This document shows positions 8,456 to 17,192 of a stretch of 64,000 nucleotides of DNA, in pieces. The position numbers were made by a program, and so were the translations under genes. The DNA is from Tsukamurella ocularis (GTDB lineage Bacteria; Actinomycetota; Actinomycetes; Mycobacteriales; Mycobacteriaceae), in the NCBI RefSeq assembly GCF_024807615.1, contig NZ_JANUCJ010000001.1:996361-1060360 (forward strand), written 5' to 3'. Positions within the stretch are counted from its first letter, which is position 1. Each line of letters starts with the position of its first letter. Below the pieces are notes generated by a model, which saw only the letters and a list, made by a program, of their open reading frames with translations, searched no databases and had not been told where the DNA came from.

Positions 8456-8910
8456 ATAGAACATTCGGAGAAGCGGTGCAACTCCCAGGCAACGTTACGA
8501 CGCTACTCGATAACAGGGGGCTTACCGAGGGGGAACTATATTTCGCGCTAGGAATTCAGATCGACGAAGCATCGGCCACGGGAGGTATCGCCTCAATTCC
8601 TGTGTCTGGAAACACGCAGCCATACGGACTGCTTCACGGCGGCGCAAGTATTGCCCTAGCAGAGACGATTGCTTCGCTATGTGCCATGCTTTCATGCCGA
8701 CAGGATCAAATTGCGGTTGGTACACGTGTTGAAGCTAGCCATATCCGGCCGGCCAGGCGGGGTCGAGCAACCGCGCGGGCGGTAATGGTAGCGCGTACAG
8801 AGAGCCTGAGACAATATAAGGTAACCGTCTCTGACGATAGTAGACACATACTATCCGAGGTCGACATCGAATGCCGAGTTCTCGACGCCCGGAAGCCTAA
8901 GGGGATTTGA
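8452..8910 (+). CDS. Hotdog-fold acyl thioesterase (PaaI/4HBT type)
   Basis: A 152-residue hotdog protein starting at a GTG that overlaps the SDR stop. The motif LLHGGASIALAET (His62-Gly-Gly, Glu71) matches the HGG...LAE active-site pattern of PaaI/EntH/MenI-type thioesterases, where the Glu/Asp in the helix is catalytic. It could release the finished chain from ACP or CoA, or edit mis-primed carriers. The second role would fit if final release is reductive, through the LuxE/LuxC-like pair downstream. Confidence 0.82.
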   Translation: MNRTFGEAVQLPGNVTTLLDNRGLTEGELYFALGIQIDEASATGGIASIPVSGNTQPYGLLHGGASIALAETIASLCAMLSCRQDQIAVGTRVEASHIRPARRGRATARAVMVARTESLRQYKVTVSDDSRHILSEVDIECRVLDARKPKGI

Positions 8911-8911
8911 C

Positions 8912-9958
8912 ATGCAACAGATCTGCGTTGTCGGTAGCGCTGTTCACCTACCTGCCGGGACAGAGACGGTAGACCATGCGATTGAGCAAAAGATGATTAC
9001 CCGGACCGAGGCCGGCGGGCTTGGAGTCGAGCGCGTGCATATCGCGGGGAAGGAAGAGAACGCGCCAAACCTCGCGGTACGCGCAGTCAAAGAATCGCTT
9101 AGGTCCGCCGCTGTGGAGCCTCGGTCCGTTAGCTTCTTCGGGTACGGCCACACCTATTACCAAGGCCATGACTTCTGGTCGCCGGCGCACTACGTCGCGC
9201 GGCAAACGGACATGCTGAATGCGACCCCGGTGTCAATAAATCAAATGTGCAATGGCGGTGCAGCCGGACTATCCATCGCCAGCTCCCACTTACGAGCGAC
9301 TCAAGACAAGGGAGCCGCGGTGGTAGCCACATCCGACGTCTTCAAATCGCCGGGATTCAACAGATGGTCGGGCGATTACGATACCGCATACGGGGACGGT
9401 GCCACAGCTACAGTACTCGCGAATTTCACCCCGAGCGCACCACACCTTCAGCTCCTGGCGTGCCAATCCACCTCCTCCTCACGGTTCGAGGCAATGTATA
9501 GAGGCGAAGACCAATTTATGGCAGTGCCGCACGAGCGGCGCAAGGCTATCGATATCAAGGCGACAAAGAGAGCATTCTTTCGAGCCGAAGGCGGTGCAGC
9601 GGCATTTCGTGAGGAAGCAACACTAGCCATTTCGAGGCTATTTATTCGAGCACTCGGGCAGGCGCGGGTTCGATGCGACGAACTGTCATATGTCCTGTTG
9701 CCGCGCCTGAGTCCGAAAGTGCTTGATCTGATGTACGCGCCTTTGCTTGACGGCACTGAGGCTATCTGCCTGAGATCAGATACTGGGCACCTAGGCGCTG
9801 GCGACTTCCTCGCAAATCTCGATTACGCGGTGCACGACGACTCCCTTAAGGTTGGCGGCACTGTCGCGGTCATCGGCGGCGGAGGAGGATTTACTTGGAC
9901 GGCAGCGGTATTCAGAAAAGCGGAGGGGAGAAGCCGTGACCTCGTCAAGCGTACTTAG
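8912..9958 (+). CDS. KAS III-like enzyme 1 (non-canonical active site)
   Basis: A 348-residue FabH-superfamily protein. Cys113 (INQMCNGGAAGL) is the nucleophile. The FabH His in HQAN is replaced (LLPRLSPKV), and the Asn region reads DTGHLGAGD (His293, Asp298). A Cys-His-Asp style set like this is known from KSIII-like acyltransferases (CerJ type) as well as from unusual KAS III enzymes. It may load a starter unit or transfer an acyl group. It also carries a YQGHDFWSPAHY segment shared with the second KAS III-like protein at 15371. It starts two bases after the thioesterase stop. Confidence 0.82.
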   Translation: MQQICVVGSAVHLPAGTETVDHAIEQKMITRTEAGGLGVERVHIAGKEENAPNLAVRAVKESLRSAAVEPRSVSFFGYGHTYYQGHDFWSPAHYVARQTDMLNATPVSINQMCNGGAAGLSIASSHLRATQDKGAAVVATSDVFKSPGFNRWSGDYDTAYGDGATATVLANFTPSAPHLQLLACQSTSSSRFEAMYRGEDQFMAVPHERRKAIDIKATKRAFFRAEGGAAAFREEATLAISRLFIRALGQARVRCDELSYVLLPRLSPKVLDLMYAPLLDGTEAICLRSDTGHLGAGDFLANLDYAVHDDSLKVGGTVAVIGGGGGFTWTAAVFRKAEGRSRDLVKRT

Positions 9959-10751
9959 AACCGGGATGCCGATAGGAGCGTCGATCCGCCGGACCTCAGT
10001 TGGTCGGATGGAAATCGGGTTCCCCTCGGCGGCGGCCCCCTATGAGTCGCACTTTCCAGGTTACCCCGTCATCCCGGCGGTAAGCCTTCTTGCGGCGGTA
10101 GTGACGGCAGTACAAGCCGACCTGCCTTCTCATTCGCATCTCTCGGAGCTCGGCCCTACTGTCTTCAGGGCACCTGTGATCCCAGGTGCAGTCCTTAATG
10201 CTTCTGTTAACACCGACCCAGTCAACGAGTGGACGGACTTCCGACTCCAGACGGGCGTAAACAGTCGATCCGTGGTCCGTGGAACGCTCAAGATTGCGGA
10301 GAGGTCGCGCCTATCGGCCTTGGAGGAACCGCAGCAGGCTGGTTCCGCCAATGCGACGCCCTCCAATGCCATCTATAGTCGACTCCCGCACCGCCCACCG
10401 ATGTTGCTCATTTCGGCGTGGTCCGAAGAGGCCGAAATAACGACCGATACTGTTCCCGTCGTCGGATCTCCTTCAGAGGTACGACTACTTATGCTTGAGG
10501 CTTGGGCGCAGGCGGCATGTCTACAACTGAACACAGAGAAGGGCAGTCTTCCGGTAATTGCATCAATCGAGTTCGCCCGGTGGACTGCGCCGACGGATTC
10601 CGGTAGCCGCGAGCAGCAGTGGCGTCACCAGATAGAGGACGCAAGGGACCTCCCGAGCACAGGAATGAAGCGAGTTGAAGGCCGAGTAGAACTCGCCGGA
10701 CGAAGCATATTAGAGGCTGCGGTGGTCGTTGCTGCTCGGCCGGTCATCTAG
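9936..10751 (+). CDS. Double-hotdog 3-hydroxyacyl-ACP dehydratase-like protein
   Basis: A 271-residue protein from a GTG preceded by GGAGGGGAGAA, overlapping the KAS III-like gene by 23 bases. The first half has YESHFPGYPVIPAVSLL (His39), the FabZ/FabA catalytic-His motif. The second half has LPHRPPMLLI (150-159) and LMLEAWAQAACL (Glu188), the other FabZ hallmarks. FabZ carries all of these in one domain; here they are shared between two tandem hotdogs. It should dehydrate 3-hydroxyacyl-ACP to enoyl-ACP. No enoyl reductase is present in the cluster, so double bonds may be retained. Confidence 0.8.
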   Translation: MTSSSVLRTGMPIGASIRRTSVGRMEIGFPSAAAPYESHFPGYPVIPAVSLLAAVVTAVQADLPSHSHLSELGPTVFRAPVIPGAVLNASVNTDPVNEWTDFRLQTGVNSRSVVRGTLKIAERSRLSALEEPQQAGSANATPSNAIYSRLPHRPPMLLISAWSEEAEITTDTVPVVGSPSEVRLLMLEAWAQAACLQLNTEKGSLPVIASIEFARWTAPTDSGSREQQWRHQIEDARDLPSTGMKRVEGRVELAGRSILEAAVVVAARPVI

Positions 10752-10811
10752 CACTCAACCAGCCGTTGCTAGCAGACAGAATTCACCCAAAATTGTCACA
10801 GGAGGCCATCA

Positions 10812-11912
10812 ATGCCCGATATCCTTCAGCCTTGCCCAGTACAAGGCTTGATCACGGATCTTGAAATGCAACGGCAGTATATCAGTGAACTGATGCGCTG
10901 GCACTTCTCAGAAAGTACAGGGTCTCCGTTCTGGCTCTCAAAGAGAGACAGCCTGGGATTTGACCCCATCGCTGACGTACATACTTTCAGTGATCTGACG
11001 CAGTTCCCAAATATCGTCGATGAGCTCCGCGGAGTGGCTGTGGAGGATCTGGTGCCGGCGGGCCTTAGGGACGCGGACGTTGCGGCCGTTCTCGAGTCAG
11101 GAGGTACGACGGGGGCGCCTAAGCGGTTCCTAATGTTTGAGGAATGGTTTGGCGCGTACTTCGGATGGGCTGGTATGCGGTCACCGTCAGGACTCGCCGG
11201 AAGCGGTGCAAACCTCCTCGCCACTACTCCGACTGGTCCACATATGATCGGTGAAGTAACTGTCCGTCAGGCGAAGTCAATGGGGGGAAGGAGGTTTACG
11301 ATCGATATCGATCCGCGGTGGGTGAAGAAGCTTCTTGCAAACGGTGAGAAGGCTCAGGCGGACGCGTATGTTGAACACTTGGTCGACCAAACGGCCGATA
11401 TCTTGGAAAGCCAGACCATCGGCGCAATCCAGACAATTCCGGTTATTCTCGAACGGCTCGCAGAGCGCCCCAAGCTCGTCGAGAAGATTCGCGAGGACGT
11501 GAAGCGAATCGCATGGGGCGGCGCGCATATGGACGCCGATACGCGCGACTTCTTGAAGACTGAAGTCTTTCCAGGTATTCCGATCGTGGGTGGCTATGGA
11601 AGTACGACGATTATGAGTGTAGCGGTGGAGTGTGGAGCACCTCGGAGCGATGGACTGGCACAGTTCGAGCCGTTTAGCCCTTACGTCTTTTTTGATATCG
11701 TTGATGAGCTTGGCAACGTAGTGCCGGTAGGCGAACGGGGCCAGGTGCGTATGAATCATGTTACAAAGTACGCCTTCGTGCCAAACAACCTTGAACGCGA
11801 CACCGCAATCAGGGCGCCTATGAGTGACGAAAGACTTGTGGGTTCGGCCGCGGTTGATGTTCGACCAATTTCTGAGTTTCAAGGGATTGCCGTCAATGAG
11901 GGTGTTTACTGA
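10812..11912 (+). CDS. AMP-dependent acyl-activating enzyme (LuxE/PaaK-like)
   Basis: A 366-residue member of the ANL/LuxE superfamily, with a strong ribosome-binding site (AGGAGG). The ATP-binding P-loop ESGGTTGAPK lies at 95-104 and a GGYGSTT segment with following GERGQVR near 260-310 matches the PaaK/LuxE layout. It lacks the full C-terminal ANL domain. Directly coupled to a LuxC-like reductase (the stop and start share one base), it most likely activates a carboxylic acid and passes the acyl group on for reduction to an aldehyde, as LuxE and LuxC do in bioluminescent bacteria. Activation of a starter acid is the alternative. Confidence 0.8.
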   Translation: MPDILQPCPVQGLITDLEMQRQYISELMRWHFSESTGSPFWLSKRDSLGFDPIADVHTFSDLTQFPNIVDELRGVAVEDLVPAGLRDADVAAVLESGGTTGAPKRFLMFEEWFGAYFGWAGMRSPSGLAGSGANLLATTPTGPHMIGEVTVRQAKSMGGRRFTIDIDPRWVKKLLANGEKAQADAYVEHLVDQTADILESQTIGAIQTIPVILERLAERPKLVEKIREDVKRIAWGGAHMDADTRDFLKTEVFPGIPIVGGYGSTTIMSVAVECGAPRSDGLAQFEPFSPYVFFDIVDELGNVVPVGERGQVRMNHVTKYAFVPNNLERDTAIRAPMSDERLVGSAAVDVRPISEFQGIAVNEGVY

Positions 11913-13267
11913 TGACGAACGCCACGATCATCCGTCCGTTCGGTCCGGACTATGGTCCGACTGAAACGCGCAACTCCATTCTACTTGACTCGGGCAGGTC
12001 GGGTGAACCGTCTGAGGTCTATACTGTTCCGGCGCTTGTAGCACGCGCAATGATCAATCGTGTGGCCGGAGCGCTGCCTATTCGGACTACCGCGGCGCTT
12101 GAGCAGATGGGTGTCGCCGCGGAACTGTTCGCTGATTCGACTGTCGATGGCGTTGATTTTGAAGGGTACCTAGGCGAGCTCGAGGAATTCTGTGGCCTTT
12201 CTTCCTCGGTAGCCCGCAGGTCTGCCGAAGGCATCGTAAGGGCGCTGCGCGAAGCAGGTCAGGTGCTCGAGGCCGAGCGACCAAGGGGAGCAGAGCTGTA
12301 TGGAGCAACCTTGGACGCAGGCGGTGGGGGTGCAGTATGGTCACGCAGAGGCCGCTCCCTCGCGGTGATTGCCCCTGGGAACACGCCGGGCGCCCATAGT
12401 CTTTGGCCTATCGCTCTGGCGTACGGATACGGGGTTGTGGTTCGTCCTTCCGTCAAGGATCCGTTCACTCCTTACCGCTTGGTTAAGTGCTTGGCGAACG
12501 CCGGATTTGACGATCAGATCTCCTACATTCCTACAAGCCACGAGACTGTGGATTCGATCGTCGAATGCGCTGACTTTACGCTGCTTTACGGAGGGAGCGA
12601 CGTCGTAGCCAAGTACGCCAACAGCCCTAAAGTTGTTACGCAGGGCCCAGGACAATCGAAGATTGTTGTAGATTGCTTGGCGCAAGCGCTTGAGCATTTG
12701 GATTTGATAGTCGAATCAATCACTGATCACAATGGCGCGGCGTGCACGTGCGCAACGAGCGTTTTGACCCTATCTGGTGATCACGAGGAGATTGCGAAAG
12801 CGATCGCAACGCGAATTATGGAGACCGAGTCGGATCGGCCCGTAATTCGATTGCCTGACGGTCGAGCGGCTGCGCTTCGGGCAGCGGTGCTTGCTGCAGC
12901 TGGTCCCTCAAGAAACTATATCAACGCGGAAATCGCTGATGCCGATGGCAGCGGCTACTCGACCGTTCGACCTGCGGTGTTCTCGGTCGATTCTGACGTT
13001 AATACTCGGATAAATAGCGAATTTGGCTTCCCCTGCGTGTGGGTGGCGTCAGTGGCAGATGATGAGCTCCAGCGTGCGATATCGACTTCCCTGGTGCTTA
13101 CGACAATGAGTACGGACAAGAGAATCGTCGATTTCGCTTCCGCTGATCCTACGGTGCGGAACATTTATGTGGGGCGACAGAAGACAACGTGGATGAGTCC
13201 GGTTGTTCCGCACGACGGGTACTTGTCGGAGCATTTGATGTTCTCGAAAGGGGCGATCAGTTGTTAG
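11912..13267 (+). CDS. LuxC-like acyl-CoA/acyl-protein reductase (aldehyde dehydrogenase fold)
   Basis: A 451-residue protein of the aldehyde dehydrogenase superfamily related to LuxC. The Rossmann segment VIAPGNTPGAHSLWPIALAY starts near 152, GPGQSKIVV near 245, and the catalytic Cys lies in NGAACTCATS (Cys278 or Cys280), close to the LuxC nucleophile position. It should reduce an acyl thioester to the aldehyde with NADPH, releasing the product from the carrier. ATG overlaps the stop of the LuxE-like gene by one base (TGATG), so the two are produced together. Confidence 0.82.
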   Translation: MTNATIIRPFGPDYGPTETRNSILLDSGRSGEPSEVYTVPALVARAMINRVAGALPIRTTAALEQMGVAAELFADSTVDGVDFEGYLGELEEFCGLSSSVARRSAEGIVRALREAGQVLEAERPRGAELYGATLDAGGGGAVWSRRGRSLAVIAPGNTPGAHSLWPIALAYGYGVVVRPSVKDPFTPYRLVKCLANAGFDDQISYIPTSHETVDSIVECADFTLLYGGSDVVAKYANSPKVVTQGPGQSKIVVDCLAQALEHLDLIVESITDHNGAACTCATSVLTLSGDHEEIAKAIATRIMETESDRPVIRLPDGRAAALRAAVLAAAGPSRNYINAEIADADGSGYSTVRPAVFSVDSDVNTRINSEFGFPCVWVASVADDELQRAISTSLVLTTMSTDKRIVDFASADPTVRNIYVGRQKTTWMSPVVPHDGYLSEHLMFSKGAISC

Positions 13268-13339
13268 AAGGACGCCTCGAACCGCGTGTTGGTTCGCGAT
13301 ATGCCTATCCAAGACAGATGACAGGAACGAGGTTCCGAA

Positions 13340-14770
13340 GTGAGCGTAGCTCGCCCCTCCTCTGGTGACGTGGTGAAAAGATTCCATTACCGCCGGCGCA
13401 CCTACGAGGCTATTGTATTTGTGGTCGTGTGTTCAGCTTTCGTCCTCACAAGCCTCGATATGATGGTCGTGAACGTAGCGTTCCCTGATTTGCTCCGAGA
13501 GTTTAAGGGGACTTCGACAGGGACATTGAGCTGGACGCTGAATGCTTACACGGTAGTTTACGCTGCTCTAATCATCCCAGCGGGACGCCTTGCTGACCGT
13601 TTTGGACGCAAGCTCGTCTTTTTGGCGGGGCTTGGCGTATTTACTTTAGGTAGCGCTCTCTGTAGCGCTGCACCAGGTATCGAGGCGTTGATCTTCGCAA
13701 GGGTGGTGCAGGCTGTAGGGGCAGCATTCTTGACTCCGTCATCGATGGGCCTCCTCCTACAGGTGTTCACCCGCAAGGAACACCCACGCGTTGTGGCTAG
13801 CTGGTCGGCAGCTGGTGGGCTTGCTGCGGCGCTCGCGCCAGTTGTAGGTGGGCTGTTGGTGCAATTCGACTGGCGTTTGATATTCCTAATTAATGTTCCT
13901 ATAGGAATTGCAGCCCTCGCTGTCGGAGTTCGGTACTTACCTCAGAGGCCGACGCGGCACGATAGAGCGCATCAGAATGTTCTCCCGGTAGTGGCCGTGA
14001 TCGCGAGCTCTGGAGGACTAATTGGCGCGTTGGTCATCGGCAACGACGCGAATGACTCCGCCGTTCGGTGGTGCTTGCTCGGTGTGGCCGGCATCTTCGG
14101 CGTGTATCTAGTCATGGATACTAGAAATGCCGCAGACCCATTGCTTTCTCGGGTACTTGTCAGTAACAAGGCGTTTAATGCCGTTAATGCCGCAGGCTTC
14201 TTCTACAGTGTTGCATTCGGAATAATGATGCTCTCGATCGTCATGTACGCGCAGGATGTCCGCGGATTTTCACCTCTCCAGACAGGTTTAGCGATTGCGC
14301 CCGGTACGCTCCTCATGCCGATTGCTGCCCGTATGACTCCGGCTATCATTAGTAGGCTCGGCGCCGCGCGTACAGGAGCTGGCTCTTGTCTTCTCCTCGG
14401 TGCTGGCATGTGCTGGTGGACGATTACCGTCTCAACCCATTGGCCGTACGCGGTGGCAATGATGCCAGGTTCAGTTCTCGCGTCGATAGGTACCATCTGC
14501 GGCATGATTACGCTTGCAGGTAGTGTCGCCTCGGTTTCCCCTAAGAACCTCTATTCGTCAGGATCCGCGATTCACACAATGGTGAAACAACTTGGCATTG
14601 CTCTCGGGGTGGCCGGACTTGTCGCCTGCACGCAACAGGTCCGTGGTTTAGATACAGGCCTCCGGGGCGGTTGGATAATCGGGGTTGCGAGCGCAGTTGT
14701 CGCGAGCATCATATTACTCTCGCTCGATCGCAGCGAGCGGAGGCCTACTACAAACGGAGGAAGAGCATGA
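13340..14770 (+). CDS. MFS drug/metabolite exporter (DHA2, 14-TM type)
   Basis: A 476-residue membrane transporter starting at a GTG with ACGAGG upstream. There are about 14 hydrophobic segments; motif A reads AGRLADRFGRKLVF and the DHA2-specific motif near the first helix reads LDMMVVNVAFPDL. Relatives (QacA, EmrB, Mmr) export antibiotics and lipophilic compounds by proton antiport. Encoded inside the cluster and coupled to a SnoaL-like gene, it most likely exports the pathway product or gives self-resistance. Confidence 0.88.
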   Translation: MSVARPSSGDVVKRFHYRRRTYEAIVFVVVCSAFVLTSLDMMVVNVAFPDLLREFKGTSTGTLSWTLNAYTVVYAALIIPAGRLADRFGRKLVFLAGLGVFTLGSALCSAAPGIEALIFARVVQAVGAAFLTPSSMGLLLQVFTRKEHPRVVASWSAAGGLAAALAPVVGGLLVQFDWRLIFLINVPIGIAALAVGVRYLPQRPTRHDRAHQNVLPVVAVIASSGGLIGALVIGNDANDSAVRWCLLGVAGIFGVYLVMDTRNAADPLLSRVLVSNKAFNAVNAAGFFYSVAFGIMMLSIVMYAQDVRGFSPLQTGLAIAPGTLLMPIAARMTPAIISRLGAARTGAGSCLLLGAGMCWWTITVSTHWPYAVAMMPGSVLASIGTICGMITLAGSVASVSPKNLYSSGSAIHTMVKQLGIALGVAGLVACTQQVRGLDTGLRGGWIIGVASAVVASIILLSLDRSERRPTTNGGRA

Positions 14771-15201
14771 CGAGTGTCCGTGAAGTAAGCGTGACAGAGG
14801 CAGAACAAGTCTGGACGCAGTGGCTATCAATGTGGAATGAGGAGCCGAGCGTGGCGAGGAGGATCGTGTCTACAGAGCGATTCTCCTTACACCTCCCTGA
14901 CGCGACTGCCACCATCGATCCGTCACTTATTCGTGGCGGGATAGACCTAGAGGACTGGGTCAGGTCATTCTCCGCTCGGTTCGACAACCTGCGGTACCAG
15001 ACCGACTTCGGTCCACTGATTGATGGCGACCGGTTCGCGTTTAGGTGGACTGGTACCGCGCGGTGGACTGGCCGGACTGGGTGGCCTCTTGATGTTCCCG
15101 GGTCGAATGTTCTGTTCGTTGGCGTTGACATATTCAGGTTGGATGCGGAGGGTCTGATTATTGAATGCTGGTCCCAAGGCGCTGTCACATCGAGTGTCTG
15201 A
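14767..15201 (+). CDS. SnoaL/NTF2-like protein 2
   Basis: A 144-residue paralogue of the proteins at 7254 and 17193. The ATG overlaps the transporter stop (ATGA) and is preceded by GGAGGAAGA. It shares WLSMWNEE near the N-terminus, FRWTGTARW in the middle and GVDIFRLDAEGLIIECW at the end. The role is unknown beyond the fold-family level; cyclisation or isomerisation of the product, or ligand binding, are the family options. Confidence 0.75.
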   Translation: MTSVREVSVTEAEQVWTQWLSMWNEEPSVARRIVSTERFSLHLPDATATIDPSLIRGGIDLEDWVRSFSARFDNLRYQTDFGPLIDGDRFAFRWTGTARWTGRTGWPLDVPGSNVLFVGVDIFRLDAEGLIIECWSQGAVTSSV

Positions 15202-15370
15202 AGTTTCCACGCACGTCCTCCTCTGGTCGCGGACGCGATCCCCATACGCTGTAGACGAATAAGGAGTTCAGTTGTTTCAATTGCTCAAGCATTCAATTCG
15301 ATCATGTTCTATGGTCGGTCGGTGCGATGTTTAGTGACTTGGTTGATCGTAGAAGTCAGGGGCTGTTGCT

Positions 15371-16354
15371 ATGATTCCGATTCTCACAAGTGCTGCACTG
15401 ATCCCCGAAGACGTGGAGGTTGATGGGCGCCCCACGCTTCTTGATGATGGGTCGGTGGCGAAGGGCGTGGATTCCTTGCCGATTGGCGATGCACCAGCGC
15501 CAGACCTCGCTGTTCGAGCTGCGCGAGAAGCACTGAAGCGTGCAAACCTTCACCGCGATTCGATTTCTTTGGCTATGCACTGCTCTGTATTTCACCAAGG
15601 GCATCACCGCTGGTCTCCAACGCATTATATTCACGAAGAACTCGGCTTGAACGAAAGGTGTGTTCCTGTGGGCATCTCGATGCTGTGTAGCGGTGGTGCC
15701 GTAGCCCTTCAGGTCGCTGCCCGCTATCTTGCTGAGGGTGGTGCAGCGTTGATTACTTCAGGGGAACGCTATCGTGGTCCCGCTTGGGATCGGTGGGAGA
15801 CTCACCCGGATATTGGGTACGGGGATGGTGCAGCGGCTGTCGTGATTGGTAGCCCTGGAGGATCAAGCGAGTACGCGATTTCTGGTATATCGCAAAGGAC
15901 CGATTCGAGGTTGGAAGGTATCGAGCGCGGTGACCGTCCGTTCACTGAGCTGCCTGGGGCATGGCCATCTGGTGAGGAGTTGTCGGAAGCCAGGGAGGAG
16001 TTCTATGCGCGCGTCGGCCGGGATATGTTGCGTGAGTCGGCCGGAACCAACATGGCGGCGTGCGCGGAGGAGGCGTTGGCTGACGCGGGTTTCCCTGAGA
16101 TTGTGTTCGCGGTTCCGCCAAGGTTGGGGCCAAGACTGCAGCGGGTTCTATTCGGCGAGGCTTTGCGCTCTCTGAGCACCGATTGGAGACAATTGGGTCG
16201 CAATACTGGTCACATGGGTGCCGGCGATTCGCTCGTTGCGATCGCTCAGATCATGGAAGGTGGGCTACTAGAACCTGGGCAGAGCGCTGCCGTCGTAGGC
16301 GGTGGAGGAGGGTTTACCTGGAGTTGCGTCATATTGACGAGACACTCAATTTAG
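15371..16354 (+). CDS. KAS III-like enzyme 2 (non-canonical active site)
   Basis: A 327-residue FabH-superfamily protein, paralogous to the one at 8912. Cys106 is in ISMLCSGGAVAL. The second-half motif reads NTGHMGAGD (His281, Asp286) and the canonical HQAN is again absent (VPPRLGPRL). FHQGHHRWSPTHY matches YYQGHDFWSPAHY in the first copy. It may form a heterodimer with the first copy, or handle a different acyl donor. It stands alone behind a 169-base AT-rich gap (15202-15370) that probably holds its own promoter; the start codon has only a weak AGGGG site. Confidence 0.8.
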   Translation: MIPILTSAALIPEDVEVDGRPTLLDDGSVAKGVDSLPIGDAPAPDLAVRAAREALKRANLHRDSISLAMHCSVFHQGHHRWSPTHYIHEELGLNERCVPVGISMLCSGGAVALQVAARYLAEGGAALITSGERYRGPAWDRWETHPDIGYGDGAAAVVIGSPGGSSEYAISGISQRTDSRLEGIERGDRPFTELPGAWPSGEELSEAREEFYARVGRDMLRESAGTNMAACAEEALADAGFPEIVFAVPPRLGPRLQRVLFGEALRSLSTDWRQLGRNTGHMGAGDSLVAIAQIMEGGLLEPGQSAAVVGGGGGFTWSCVILTRHSI

Positions 16355-16403
16355 TCATAAGCGCCGCATGTCTCCGTCGGAGTGGCATGGCTGCTTGCTT
16401 CTC

Positions 16404-16991
16404 CTAGAAGGAGAAGCACCTGGTCGTGACGGCGTGCGTAACGTCGGCCGCCCAAGCGTCGGACTCCACGAGCGATGTTAACCCCAGTTTCGCGAGAGAA
16501 GTGTTTTGTTGGCATAGGGCAAACAGTATTTTGATGTGAAGTGGCGCGAGTCCGGTGACGTCGCGGATGGCGCGCCACCGATAAGCCATCTGCGCGTGAA
16601 CGGCCTCCCGAAACACCTCATTCGTAGCAGACGCGGCAAAAGCTTGCAACTCGAATAGTGCGTCGACGTCCTGTCGGCGAGTAAGAATCATGTGGCAGTT
16701 GTATACAGCGAGGGCAGCTTCTTTGCCATGAGGAAAACCTGTAGCAGCTGCGGCCATATTCTCTGACATGCGGGCGAAGGATAGGTCTATGCACTCCTCG
16801 AAGATCCGAGACTTCGACTTGAATAGGCGAAGTAGATATGATGGCGAGATACCGGCTGCTGCGGCGATTGTCTCGACTGAAGCCCCTCGGTATCCGACTT
16901 CGGAGAACGTCCTGATGGCCGCTTCGATGAAGAACTCGCGGCGCAGGACGGTTTGCGAGGGACCGTCCGCGGGCACGAGTGAGAGGGTCAT
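16404..16991 (-). CDS. TetR-family transcriptional regulator 2
   Basis: A 195-residue TetR-type regulator with the helix-turn-helix GASVETIAAAAGISPSYLLR. The ATG at 16991 places the HTH at the usual distance from the N-terminus; upstream readings add an unrelated Arg-rich leader. No clear Shine-Dalgarno is seen, so the mRNA may be nearly leaderless. It is divergent from the third SnoaL-like gene, and the 201 bases between them contain AGTAA half-sites like those near the first TetR gene. It probably regulates the right-hand end of the cluster. Confidence 0.82.
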   Translation of the reverse strand: MTLSLVPADGPSQTVLRREFFIEAAIRTFSEVGYRGASVETIAAAAGISPSYLLRLFKSKSRIFEECIDLSFARMSENMAAAATGFPHGKEAALAVYNCHMILTRRQDVDALFELQAFAASATNEVFREAVHAQMAYRWRAIRDVTGLAPLHIKILFALCQQNTSLAKLGLTSLVESDAWAADVTHAVTTRCFSF

Positions 16992-17192
16992 AGGAGTAAG
17001 TGTATCGCACGTGCTCGCGTTGCGGAAAGCGCGTGCAGGGGATATGGTATGTGAGCGGAAGTAATGTGATTCGGTGTCGGTGGGCTTGCGTGATGCTGAG
17101 CGCATCCCGTCCTTTACGAGGTGCCTTTCCGGATGTCCTCCGACCTTTCGCAACGATCGGACTCAAGATGATCTCTAACGAAGGGAATAGCA

